Source: Malacoplasma sp. | GTDB lineage: Bacteria > Bacillota_I > Bacilli_A > Mycoplasmatales > Mycoplasmoidaceae | Direction of reading: 5' to 3' | Assembly (NCBI GenBank): GCA_029050415.1 | Contig: JAIDMU010000220.1 | Span: 1-10,022, forward strand | DNA length: 10,022 nt | Shown here: positions 1 through 7,183 of the stretch, in pieces | Layout: every line of letters begins with the position of its first letter | Position numbering within the stretch: the first letter of the stretch is position 1 | The notes under the pieces: generated by a model | The model's input: the letters and a program-made list of their open reading frames with translations, nothing else | Databases searched by the model: none | Told to the model about the DNA's origin: nothing | Position numbers and translations under genes: made by a program

Positions 1-10
1 TGTATAATAG

Positions 11-1183
11 TCAGGAACAGGAAAGTCTTTTCTTATAAAAGTATTTTCTGAAATTTTTAAATCTCATAAAAAAATTTATTTAACCAACACTAATTCTGCT
101 AAAGATAATTTAAAAAGATTGATAGGAGGTAATGAAAAAAATTTTAAAACAGTAAAAAGTTTTTTATCACAAAATAATGTTGATGAAACAGATTTTTTAT
201 TTATAGATGAGTGCAGTAATATTAGTAATAAACAAATGTATGATATATTGAAAAAATCTAATTTTAAAATTTTAGTTTTATCTGGAGATGAGTGTCAGCT
301 TGAATCAATAGTTTTTGGAACATGATTTAATTTAATAGATTTAATTATAAATGATGAAAGTATTTGTAGATTAGATTGTGATTGAAGATCAAATAATAAT
401 CAAATAAAAAAACTTTGAGAAAAAACAAGAAATATCAAAAAAGATGAAATACTAGAAAATATTGTTACAAATAATTTTTCTGTTACTACTGATAATTTAC
501 AAGAATTTTTTAAAAAAGAATGTGAAGACGAAATTTATTTATGTTTGACTTACAATGGAGCTTTTGGAATTAACAACATTAATAAAATAATTCAATCTAA
601 AAATAAAGAAATGTCAGTTAAACATGGAATTTATGAGTTTAAAAAGAATGATCCAATTCTTTTTTTAGATTCTAAAAAATATGGGAAGATATTACACAAC
701 AATTTAAAAGGAAAAATTGTAGATATTCTATCAGATGAAAAATCAGATTCAACATATTTTGTTTTAGAAGTGGAAAAAAGTTTAGATGAAATTGAAACTA
801 GAGAAATTGGTGTTGATTTGATAGAATTTTTAGAAAATAATAAAACAAAAATAGGTATGCGAATTAGTAAAAAAAGAAATTTTGACAATGATGACAGTCA
901 AGAAACAGATAGTATTTTGCCTTTTCAATTATCTTATGCTATTTCCATACATAAATCTCAAGGACTAGAATATGAATATGTAAAAATCATTATTGGAGAA
1001 GATGAAATAAAAAAAATAACTCATGAAATTTTTTATACAGCCATAACAAGATGTAAAAAAAATTTAAAAATATTATGAGATGAAATAACATCGAAAAAAA
1101 TAATTAATAATTTCAAAAATAGTGGAGATTTTTCAAGAGAATTTAAATTACTGAATCTTTTAGAAAAGGAAAAATATAAGTAA
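11..1183 (+). CDS. Superfamily 1 DNA helicase / RecD-PIF1-like ATPase, 5' end missing or frameshifted
   Basis: The frame is open from base 11 to TAA 1181-1183 (390 codons, UGA read as Trp). Helicase motifs appear in order: a P-loop remnant SGTGKS (11-28), Walker B FIDE (200-211), motif III SGDECQL (281-301), a late SIHKSQG motif (about 947-964) and the YTAITR motif VI (1034-1051). This order, with HKSQG and YTAITR at the C terminus, is typical of SF1 helicases of the RecD2/PIF1/TraA type, which hydrolyse ATP to unwind DNA in repair or conjugation. The family assignment is secure; the exact substrate is not. Two stops (TAA 5-7, TAG 8-10) sit immediately before SGTGKS in the same frame, where the first Gly of GxxxxGKS belongs, while frame 1 is open across them (C-I-I). 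No ATG precedes the P-loop in frame; TTG 119 would omit it. The gene therefore either enters from the left by a frameshift or is a pseudogene. The C-terminal part looks intact. Confidence 0.8.
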
Positions 1184-1302
1184 TTAATACAATATTTCAT
1201 TTTATTTAAAAATTTTAAATTTTAATATTTTAGGTAAGAGAATTCATTATAAAAGTAATTTAGCTTAATAAATTTTTTTAATTAAATTAAACTTTGATTT
1301 AA
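1184..1302. other. AT-only intergenic spacer
   Basis: This spacer between the helicase stop and the next promoter is nearly pure A/T. A short A/T inverted repeat (AAAATTT-T-AAATTTT, about 1209-1224) could help end the helicase transcript, but it has no G-C pairs and no clean T tract, so I do not call it a terminator. No ORF or RNA gene was recognised. Confidence 0.4.
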
Positions 1303-1308
1303 TATAAA
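1303..1308 (+). promoter_or_regulatory. Candidate -10 box (TATAAA) giving a leaderless transcript
   Basis: TATAAA lies only 8 bases upstream of ATG 1317, and no Shine-Dalgarno sequence is present. A start site about 7 bases downstream of the box would fall at or next to the start codon, giving a leaderless mRNA, which is common in mollicutes. There is no recognisable -35, and in such AT-rich DNA TATAAA may occur by chance. Confidence 0.35.
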
Positions 1309-1316
1309 ATTTATTT

Positions 1317-2324
1317 ATGGAAAATAATATTCAAAAAAATATAGCTCTTGCAGTTAGATTTAGTCAATTAAAATTACCTTGATGAATTTTAGTTATCCCC
1401 ATATTAAACTGTGCAGCATATATATCTATTTTCAAATCTTGATTTGTTGAATTTAGTGATAGAGAATTCATGACTTTCTATTATAGTAAAGAACAATTCA
1501 AAACAATAGGTGTTCAAGCACTATTATTTTTTTTATTTATTCTGTTTTCTTTTATTTATTTTTTTACCATTGAATGGAATTGGTATAATTTAGGTTTTTT
1601 ATCTTATGGTGAATTGTATTTATTTTTTTTAAGTTTTTTTATTCTTTGTTTTTTAACTTACTATCCATTTGTTATTGCTTCTAGACCGAAAAAGATTATA
1701 TCTGTATATAAAGAACATTGTTATCTTCAAGATATTTTTGACTTTGATTTTGAAACTTGTGATGATGATTTAATTAGATATAAAATAAAAGACTCTTTTT
1801 TTGGAATTAAATTTAATTTTTCTGATGCAAATTATTATTCACTTTACTCTCTTTTTAATCCAGATTTAAATCTTGCAGAAAAAACTAGAGAATCTGATGT
1901 TGATATTATGAATAAATATTTTATATTTCCACAAAAAATATGATTTCAATACAGTGAAAAACCTAAAATTACTAAAGATCCTCCTTTTGGTTTTTGCTTT
2001 AAATATTTGTTTTCATCAGGGTTTTGATTTTTAGGAATTTTAAGTTCAATTTATGACTTATTAAAAGTAAAAGATGATTTTTTAAAAAAAATAAATATTA
2101 TTGGTAGTATTTATTCAATTTCTTGATACTTGATAAATATATTATCAATATTATTGATTTTTCCCATAATTAGCCAATCTAGCTTTTTGCATTTATCCCA
2201 ATCATTTTCAGAAATTGAAAAATACTTAATAAGAATTGCTATTTTATTGGCAATCAACATAGTTTATATACATGTTATTGGATTATCTATAAGTATTGTT
2301 GTTAAAAATCATTTGATGCCATAA
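1317..2324 (+). CDS. Polytopic membrane protein of unknown function
   Basis: This ORF encodes 335 residues from ATG 1317 (first residues MENNIQKN) to TAA 2322. I do not recognise a family. It appears to have six hydrophobic segments: about residues 21-42, 60-81, 98-122, 229-248, 262-284 and 303-329. A cytoplasmic-looking, acidic and aromatic domain (about 123-225) sits between the third and fourth, including a DFDFETCDDDL stretch. There is no signal peptide or lipobox. The 3 + domain + 3 layout could suit a transporter-like or scaffold membrane protein, but no transport motif is visible and I assign no function. ATG 1317 is chosen because it is the first ATG in frame and includes the first membrane segment; ATG 1470 would lose it. 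No ribosome binding site is seen, and the gene seems to be transcribed alone. It ends 6 bases before the convergent glucosidase gene. Confidence 0.8.
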
Positions 2325-2330
2325 ATTTAT

Positions 2331-3752
2331 TTAACAATTACCGTTTTGTTTAATTATTTTTTGATATCAATAAAAACTATCTTTACAATATCGTTTCATA
2401 TCTTTTAAATCAAACTCATCACGATTTACATAAACAAAACCATATCTTTTTGATACTCCTTCATGAGTTGAAACCAAATCGATTGCACTTCAAGGACAAT
2501 AACCAATAATTTCTACACCATCAGAAACAGCATATTTCATTTGTTGAATATGCTGTTTTAAATATTCAATTCGATAATTATCATGAATTTTAAATTCTTT
2601 TGTTAATTTATCATATGCTCCTAATCCATTTTCAGATACTAGCAATGGTAAGTTATATCTTTCATATAATTCTTTAAATGTTAGTCTAAATCCAACTGGA
2701 TCTATAGTTCAACCAAATTCAGTTTTTTCTAAATATTCATTTTTTACAAAAGAAAACATATTAGGTATATCAAACATATTGTGTTGATCTATTTTTTTGT
2801 TTTCGTTATTTCCTTTATATTCTTGAACAGTGTGAGAACTGTAATAGTTAAATGCTATAAAATCAGGTTTACCAGCTTTAAATATTTCCATATCGTTTTT
2901 TCTAAATTCAGGAACTGCATTCATTTCTTTTAAAAAATTTAAAACTTCTTTATTATATTCTCCCTTAACTACTACATCTAAATATCATCAGTGTAAAATT
3001 GCTTGTGCTTTTTTTGAAGCAAGCAAATCTTTGGGATTACATGTTTTTGGATAACATATTGAAACATTTGGAGCAGGTCCTATTTTTGAACTAGGAAACA
3101 TTTTATGTAATAGTTCAAATACAATAGATTGTGCTATTAGCATATTATGATTTTGGTTTGCAATTGTTTTTCATTTGTTTGCTACTTTTTCTTGTTTAAT
3201 ACCAATTACATCACCAACCATTGCTATCATATTTTGTTCATTAATAGTAATTCAGTATTTTACTTTGTTGCCATACTCATTAAATAGAATTTTTGCAAAA
3301 TTAACAAATGCATCTACAATTAAATCTCTGTTGTTTCATCCACCATTGTTTTCAAGTTCTAAAGGTAAATCAAAATGAAACATTGTAACAATTGGTTCAA
3401 TATTATATTTCAATAGTTCATCAATTAAATTGTGATAAAAATCTATTCCTTTTTGGTTAACTTTCCCAATACCATTAGGTAAAATTCTAGATCAAGATAT
3501 AGAAAATCGATAAGCTTTAAGCCCCATCTCTGCTATGAGTTTTACATCTTCTTTGTAAAGGTGATAATGATCACTTGCTACTTTAAAATCAGATATTTTA
3601 GATCAGTCTATTGAATTATTACCATTATTATTTTTTTCAACATCTTGAACTGATAATCCTTTACCATCTTCATTTCAAGCACCTTCAAATTGGTATGCAC
3701 TAGAAGATGCACCTCATAAAAAATCTTTTGGAAATTTAGCTTCTTTTTTCAT
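2331..3752 (-). CDS. bglA: 6-phospho-beta-glucosidase, glycoside hydrolase family 1
   Basis: This 473-residue protein has the usual length of GH1 phospho-glycosidases. In the cytoplasm it would hydrolyse phosphorylated beta-glucosides (cellobiose-6-P, salicin-6-P, arbutin-6-P) imported by a PTS permease, releasing glucose-6-P for glycolysis. The N terminus [19 protein letters not shown] is classic GH1. The acid/base Glu is E172 in TINEQN, and the nucleophile is E374 in SENGLGAYD. The C-terminal pattern [12 protein letters not shown] places S428, K435 and Y437 like the phosphate-binding triad of LacG-type enzymes. Thr, not Trp, follows S428, which favours phospho-glucosidase over phospho-galactosidase (inference from family knowledge). 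No catalytic residue is missing. ATG 3752 (MKKEAKF) matches the family N terminus; an in-frame ATG at 3764 would add MVVK. Neither start has a clear ribosome binding site. No PTS gene lies in the window, so the permease must be encoded elsewhere. The gene is monocistronic here and convergent with the membrane protein gene. Confidence 0.95.
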
Positions 3753-3797
3753 TTTTACAACCATACATTATTTATATTTATATTAAAGTAAGTTTTT

Positions 3798-3826
3798 ATT
3801 TTATTATTGAATTATTTTTTTATCAA
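3798..3826 (-). promoter_or_regulatory. Sigma-A-type promoter of the phospho-beta-glucosidase gene
   Basis: Read on the minus strand, TTGATA (3826-3821) is separated by exactly 17 bases from TAAAAT (3803-3798). Both are one mismatch or close to the -35/-10 consensus. Transcription would start near 3791, leaving a leader of about 27-39 bases. That leader has no room for an antiterminator hairpin of the LicT/BglG type, and no cre-like operator is obvious. Confidence 0.65.
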
Positions 3827-3897
3827 TTTTAACTTTTTAGATATTTAATATCCTTAATATTTAATAACAAAAAAATAAATTATTAAAAAACAAGTAA

Positions 3898-3906
3898 TGC
3901 TAAAAT
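3898..3906 (+). promoter_or_regulatory. Extended -10 promoter of the cysteine peptidase gene
   Basis: TGCTAAAAT is an extended -10 element (TGn + TAAAAT) with no clear -35, as expected when the TG motif is present. It points to a start near 3912 and a leader of about 24 bases. This promoter probably also serves the downstream lipoprotein genes. Confidence 0.5.
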
Positions 3907-3924
3907 CAAGTTAGATAGATAATT

Positions 3925-3929
3925 AGGAG
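3925..3929 (+). promoter_or_regulatory. Shine-Dalgarno AGGAG before the peptidase ORF
   Basis: AGGAG lies 6 bases before ATG 3936. It is one of only two strong ribosome binding sites in the window and fixes the start of the peptidase gene, including its hydrophobic N terminus. Confidence 0.8.
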
Positions 3930-3935
3930 AAAATA

Positions 3936-5213
3936 ATGAAGCTTTGATCTTCAAGTTTTGGTATCATATCTATTTTAGTATCGATGTTAAGTGGTATGGG
4001 GATTTCTGGTGTAAATGAATCTAACATTCAATATCATGTAGCACCTGATTGTGTTTCAACATCTGATTTTATTGAAAATAATTTTCAAACTTTTGTGTCT
4101 TCATATAATGAAAGTGTAGAAGATAGTAATTTATTTCTAAATGCAACATATGTAGAATCTAAAAAAAGTGTTACAAATCTAGATGATAATTCACAAGCAA
4201 TATATTTAGATTTTAATGATGATAATGGATATGCATTAATTGGTAATAATTATTTAATATTAGATTTTGCTACAACAGGAGATTTATATTATCTAAAAGA
4301 TGTAGATAATTTATTATTTACTCAAACTGATGGTTTTGTATATGAAACAGAATTCGGTTATGCTAGATATGATTTTGAATATGTTACTGAAAAAGATTTG
4401 GAAAATGTGGAATTTGGTGGTTCATTTAGAAAATATAAAGGTCAAAAAAAATTAGGTTCAGGACAAATAGAAAAACCTAATGATTATATTAAAGATAGAT
4501 ATGGGTCTGATTATAAAAAAGGCAAAGAAGTTATATTAAATAATTTTCAAAATGTTGTGTAGGACAAATATAGTATTTACACAAACAGAAAAACAGGATA
4601 TAGAGAAGGAAATTGTGTCCTTTCTTCCATGTATGGTGTTATGCAATATTTTAGAGACAATAAATCAACAACAAAATTACTATACGGGAATACAGAAATT
4701 AACCCTGAAAATGATTATTTTTATAAATCGGTAATTAAAGACTTTTATGTGGATAATGTAACTGTACCAAAAATATATGCAGTGATTAGAGAAAATGCAA
4801 AGAAATTTGGTTATACAACACAAGCCTCAGTGTTGTCATCTTTAAATATGGCAAATATTTTTACAAATACAATGAGAAGTTTTGGTTATTCAACAAAAAT
4901 TTTTCAAAAATATGCTAATATGGTTCTTTTTTGATCTTTTGGATCTCAAGTAAAAGCTGAGATTGATGCTGGATGTCCAACAATTTGAAACCCAATAATA
5001 AGTCAGTATGGTCAACCTCATTCTCTGATTGTAAAAGGATATTTACAATATTATAAAGAAAAATCTTTTTTATTTTTTAAGTGAAAAGAATATAAAAGCC
5101 TTATGGTTGTAAGTGACAATTGGGATGAAAGAAATTTGTATTTTGACTTAACAGCATTTGGACAATTTGAAAGATTAGGTGTATTTTTAAAAGTGAGAAA
5201 TTATGCATATTAA
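3936..5213 (+). pseudogene. Exported papain-fold-like cysteine peptidase, interrupted by an in-frame UAG
   Basis: The frame runs from ATG 3936 to TAA 5211 (425 codons) with one internal stop, TAG 4560-4562 (codon 209). Both halves are in the same frame, so this is a nonsense change, not a frameshift. Residues 1-25 (MKLWSSSFGIISILVSMLSG) form a signal peptide or membrane anchor. About 30-208 look like a propeptide or accessory region. The catalytic half has GNCVLSSMYGVMQYF (Cys227), PHSLIVKGY (His362) and VVSDNWDE (Asp394/Asn395). This Cys-His-Asp/Asn order and spacing resembles papain-fold C39/C47 (staphopain-like) peptidases and the putative cysteine peptidases of mollicutes; the exact family is an inference. 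Reinitiation at ATG 4629 would lose Cys227, so without UAG readthrough no active enzyme is made. Apart from the stop the gene shows no decay, suggesting a recent lesion, suppression or a sequence error. The start overlaps nothing; the end overlaps the first lipoprotein gene. Confidence 0.75.
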
Positions 5214-5217
5214 TAAA
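5141..5217 (+). repeat. Source copy of a repeated junction: peptidase 3' end plus lipoprotein start
   Basis: This stretch encodes the last residues of the peptidase (FERLGVFLKVRNYAY, stop 5211) and the first codons of lipoprotein 1 (ATG 5203). The same sequence, diverged and about 9 bases shorter, recurs at 5746-5813 and 6340-6406. In those places the peptidase part no longer belongs to a gene. Confidence 0.85.
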
Positions 5218-5736
5218 CTGTTTAAAAAAATAATTAAGCCAGCTTTTTTGTTTTGTCCAGTTGTTTGCATTCCTTTTATTTCTACAGCTTGTCAAACAAC
5301 AGGAACGAAATCTTATTATGTTAATAGTGAATGAGAGTGTTATGGATCAATTTTTAAATTTGAGTCAGTTGATTACAAATTAATAGAAAATGATTTGGAA
5401 ATAAAAGTAAGTATTGCTACAATTCCTTCAAAACAAGGTCTTAGACTTGATGGATATCTTAGTTCTAGATACTACTTTACTACCTTACCAAATAAAGAAA
5501 AAAGCACAGAAGAAAGTGGTTTTGATATAACAGAAACAATTTATAGCAAACAAACTTATATTTTTGTATATTATATATCTATTTCAACACTTAATGATTT
5601 AAAAAAAGAATATGATTATTTGCCAATTGAGAATAATAAATTATGTATTCCTTTTCAAATTTATATATTAGGTCCTTATGATATTGAATTTAAAATAGAC
5701 ATTTTGGAATTTATTGATAATTCAACTAAAAATTAA
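5203..5736 (+). CDS. Small lipoprotein, paralog 1 of a tandem family
   Basis: The ORF encodes 177 residues from ATG 5203, which lies inside the peptidase gene (11-base overlap), so translation may be coupled. Residues 1-30 form a lipoprotein signal: basic MHINKLFKKIIK, hydrophobic AFLFCPVVCIPFIS, then TAC-Q with Cys30 as the likely lipidated residue. The lipobox is not canonical because it has Ser at -3. The mature part has no recognised domain. It contains motifs shared with the next copy: SEWE near the N terminus, FKFESVDYKLIEN, a YFTTLPNKEKS segment, ESGFDI.ETIYSKQTYIFV and a C-terminal EFKI-ILEFID. It is probably an outer-surface lipoprotein. The immediate pairing with an exported cysteine peptidase could mean a substrate, partner or inhibitor role, but nothing in the sequence proves that. 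The Trp of SEWE is UGA. Confidence 0.8.
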
Positions 5737-5745
5737 ATAGAAGAA

Positions 5746-5813
5746 TTTTGATTTAACTATATTTGAAAGATTAGATGTATTTTTAAAAGTGAGAAATTAT
5801 GCATATTAATAAA
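5746..5813 (+). repeat. Vestigial copy of the peptidase gene 3' end before lipoprotein 2
   Basis: Translated in the matching frame this reads FDLT-I-FERLDVFLKVRNYAY-stop, against FDLT-AFGQ-FERLGVFLKVRNYAY-stop in the peptidase. The last 40 or so bases are almost identical, including the ribosome-binding region and ATG CAT ATT AAT AAA. The vestige lies 10 bases after the stop of lipoprotein 1 and has no start of its own. It marks the left edge of a tandem duplication. Confidence 0.85.
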
Positions 5814-6329
5814 ATATTTAAAAAATTATTCAAATCATTTTTATTGTTTTCCCCAGTTGTTTCTATACCTTTTATTTCTACTTCATGCCAATCAACAGGA
5901 TGGCAAGGTCACTGTGTTGGTAGTGAATGAGAATATGATGGAGGAACTTTTAAATTTGAGTCAGTTGATTACAAATTAATAGAAAATAATTTAGAAATAA
6001 AAACAAGTATTGTTATAAATCCACCAAAATATGGTCTTAGTCTTGATGGATATCTTTATGGACTTTACTTTACTACCCTACCAAATAAAGAAAAAAGCAT
6101 AGAAGAAAGCGGTTTTGATATAGCAGAAACGATTTACAGCAAACAAACTTATATTTTTGTACATGATATATCTGTTTCAATGCTTAATGATTTAAAAAAA
6201 GAATATGAGAATTCAACAATTGAAAACAATGAATTAAATGTACTTTTTTTTATGTCTATGTTTGGTCCTCATATTATTGAATTTAAAATAAACATTTTGG
6301 AATTTATAGATGATTCAACTAGAAATTAA
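5799..6329 (+). CDS. Small lipoprotein, paralog 2 of a tandem family
   Basis: The ORF encodes 176 residues from ATG 5799 to TAA 6327 and is clearly homologous to paralog 1 over the whole length. Identical or near-identical blocks include MHINK-FKK, FLLFSPVVSIPFISTSC (lipidation Cys30), SEWE, FKFESVDYKLIEN, YFTTLPNKEKS and ESGFDIAETIYSKQTYIFV. The most divergent stretches follow the Cys (residues 31-45) and a C-terminal segment around residues 140-160, as expected of exposed surface regions. No domain was recognised. The upstream region, with a weak AAAGTGAG ribosome-binding element, was carried along in the duplication from the end of the peptidase gene. The gene is likely cotranscribed with paralog 1; there is no terminator between them. 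Confidence 0.8.
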
Positions 6330-6339
6330 GTAACAAAAA

Positions 6340-6406
6340 TTTTGATTTAACTGTGTTTGAAAGATTAGGTGTTTTTTAAAGGTAAGAAATTATGTATATT
6401 AATAAA
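6340..6406 (+). repeat. Second vestigial copy of the peptidase gene 3' end, before lipoprotein 3
   Basis: This copy reads FDLT-V-FERLGVF and then hits a stop (TAA) because the KVRNYAY part has changed. Like the copy at 5746 it lacks the AFGQ codons, so both descend from one already shortened unit. The ribosome-binding element has become AAAGGTAAG, a better Shine-Dalgarno match than in the other copies. Confidence 0.8.
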
Positions 6407-6956
6407 AAATTTAATAAATTATTTAAATCATTTTTATTGCTCTCTCCAGTTGTTTGTATACCAATTGTTTCTATTGCTTGTAAAACACTTTCTCCACGAA
6501 TTCATTCTATTGGTAGTGAGTGAGTTGTAGGAGAACAAGAAAATCAGTCACTTTAAGTTTAATACATTTGATTACCAAGTAATTGATAGTAATTTAGAAA
6601 TAAAGGTAAGTATTACTATTGTTCCTTCAAAGTATGGATACGATTTATTCATTGATGAAAAAGATAAATTTATTTTTTTCATGCAAACTCCTTGAATTGA
6701 ATTTTTTGCAAATAAAACTAAGAGCATTGAAGAAAGTGGTTTTGATGTTTTTAAAGAAAAAATTTGAAATGAAAGTACTTGTATTTATGTATATGAAATT
6801 CCTCTTTCAACATTTAAAGATTTAAAAAATAAACATGATTATATAACTCAAGATAATCCAAATGTGCTTTTTAGAATTTACATAGATCCATTAAATGATT
6901 TGTTTTTTGAAATTAATGGTTTTGATATAATTGGCAATCAAGATACTAACAATTAA
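6392..6956 (+). pseudogene. Lipoprotein paralog 3, frameshifted
   Basis: ATG 6392 opens a frame with a signal peptide like the other copies (MYINKKFNKLFKSFLLLSPVVCIPIVSIAC, lipidation Cys30) and the conserved GSEW. It then ends at TAA 6554-6556 after about 54 residues. From about 6549 a second frame, one base ahead, continues the family alignment: HFKFNTFDYQVIDSNLEIKVSI, ESGFDVFKEKIW, YVYEIPLSTFKDLKN, and a C terminus ending at TAA 6954. A one-base indel between about 6530 and 6550 therefore splits the gene. Both halves are otherwise well preserved, with UGA Trp codons intact. It is the most diverged of the three copies, so it probably duplicated earliest. The indel could be a recent mutation, a phase-variable slip or an assembly error. 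A short lipopeptide of 54 residues could still be made. Confidence 0.75.
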
Positions 6957-7034
6957 AATTAAATTAAAAAAGTAAAACATAAAATTAATTATTTTTTTAT
7001 CTATATAATTTTTTTATCTTCTAAAATGATATAA

Positions 7035-7052
7035 AAAAATCGCAAGATTTTT
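7035..7052 (+). terminator. Hairpin with GCAA tetraloop (weak terminator or leader structure)
   Basis: AAAAATC-GCAA-GATTTTT is a perfect 7-bp stem capped by a GNRA tetraloop and ending in five T. It could terminate the lipoprotein transcripts. With a single G-C pair it is weak as a terminator, so it may instead be a leader structure of the next operon. Confidence 0.4.
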
Positions 7053-7094
7053 AATTTCCTGTGATTTGAGACAGTAACCCAAAGCATTATAAAT

Positions 7095-7116
7095 AAATTT
7101 ATTAATTAATAAATTT
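7095..7116. repeat. 22-bp perfect palindrome, possible operator
   Basis: The sequence AAATTTATTAA followed by its exact reverse complement TTAATAAATTT gives a 22-bp palindrome of A and T only. Its centre lies where the -35 of the 7126-7131 TATAAT box would be expected, the position of an operator. In DNA this AT-rich some palindromes arise by chance, but a perfect 22-mer is noteworthy. Confidence 0.4.
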
Positions 7117-7125
7117 TTATTATTA

Positions 7126-7131
7126 TATAAT
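7126..7131 (+). promoter_or_regulatory. Consensus -10 box (TATAAT) nearest rpmG
   Basis: This is a perfect TATAAT, with transcription expected near 7139. A transcript starting there would begin with the GUGAAU...AUUCAC hairpin at its very 5' end. The alternative TATAAT at 7004-7009 would make a leader of about 168 bases instead. Neither has a clear TTGACA. Confidence 0.45.
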
Positions 7132-7138
7132 TAATTTA

Positions 7139-7172
7139 GTGAATTAACCCTTAGTGGGTTTTTTTTATTCAC
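7139..7172 (+). terminator. Intrinsic-terminator-like hairpin in the rpmG leader
   Basis: AACCC (7146-7150), loop TTAGT and GGGTT (7156-7160) form a stem followed directly by six further T. An outer stem GTGAAT (7139-7144) with ATTCAC (7167-7172) can enclose it. It contains the only run of three G-C pairs in this spacer. It lies between any plausible promoter and ATG 7184, so it either ends upstream transcription or works as an attenuator. Confidence 0.6.
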
Positions 7173-7183
7173 ACAAAAAAATT

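Larger units (their letters stand above)
6957..7183 (+). promoter_or_regulatory. Noncoding leader and promoter region of rpmG-secE-nusG
   Basis: No gene is present here. The region holds, in order: a TATAAT box (7004-7009); an extended -10-like TGATATAAA (7027-7035); a GCAA-tetraloop hairpin (7035-7052); CTGT/ACAG complementary segments (7059-7062 and 7071-7074) followed by AACCC (7076-7080); a 22-bp palindrome (7095-7116); a second TATAAT (7126-7131); and a hairpin with eight T (7146-7166) ending 17 bases before the rpmG start. rpmG itself has no Shine-Dalgarno sequence. The mix suggests a regulated leader, but the mechanism is not established. Confidence 0.5.

Noticed and set aside
631-888. 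Minus-strand ORF of 85 residues
   Set aside because: It is opposite the conserved helicase frame and lacks a promoter or recognisable motif.
4552-4734. Plus-strand ORF of 60 residues crossing the UAG, as a frameshift continuation of the peptidase
   Set aside because: The peptidase resumes in its original frame, including the catalytic Cys region, so the alternative frame is spurious.
5101-5295. Minus-strand ORF of 64 residues
   Set aside because: It is antisense to the peptidase 3' end and the lipoprotein signal peptide and has no motif or ribosome binding site.
6619-6825. Lysine/leucine-rich plus-strand ORF of 68 residues
   Set aside because: It lies inside the third lipoprotein copy in a different frame; the family alignment uses the other frame.
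7058-7080. CCTGTGA...GAGACAGTAACCC as a ribosomal protein L10-type leader
   Set aside because: GACAGTA recalls part of L10 leaders, but the partner segment (CCGAGG-like) is absent and the downstream gene is rpmG, not rplJ.
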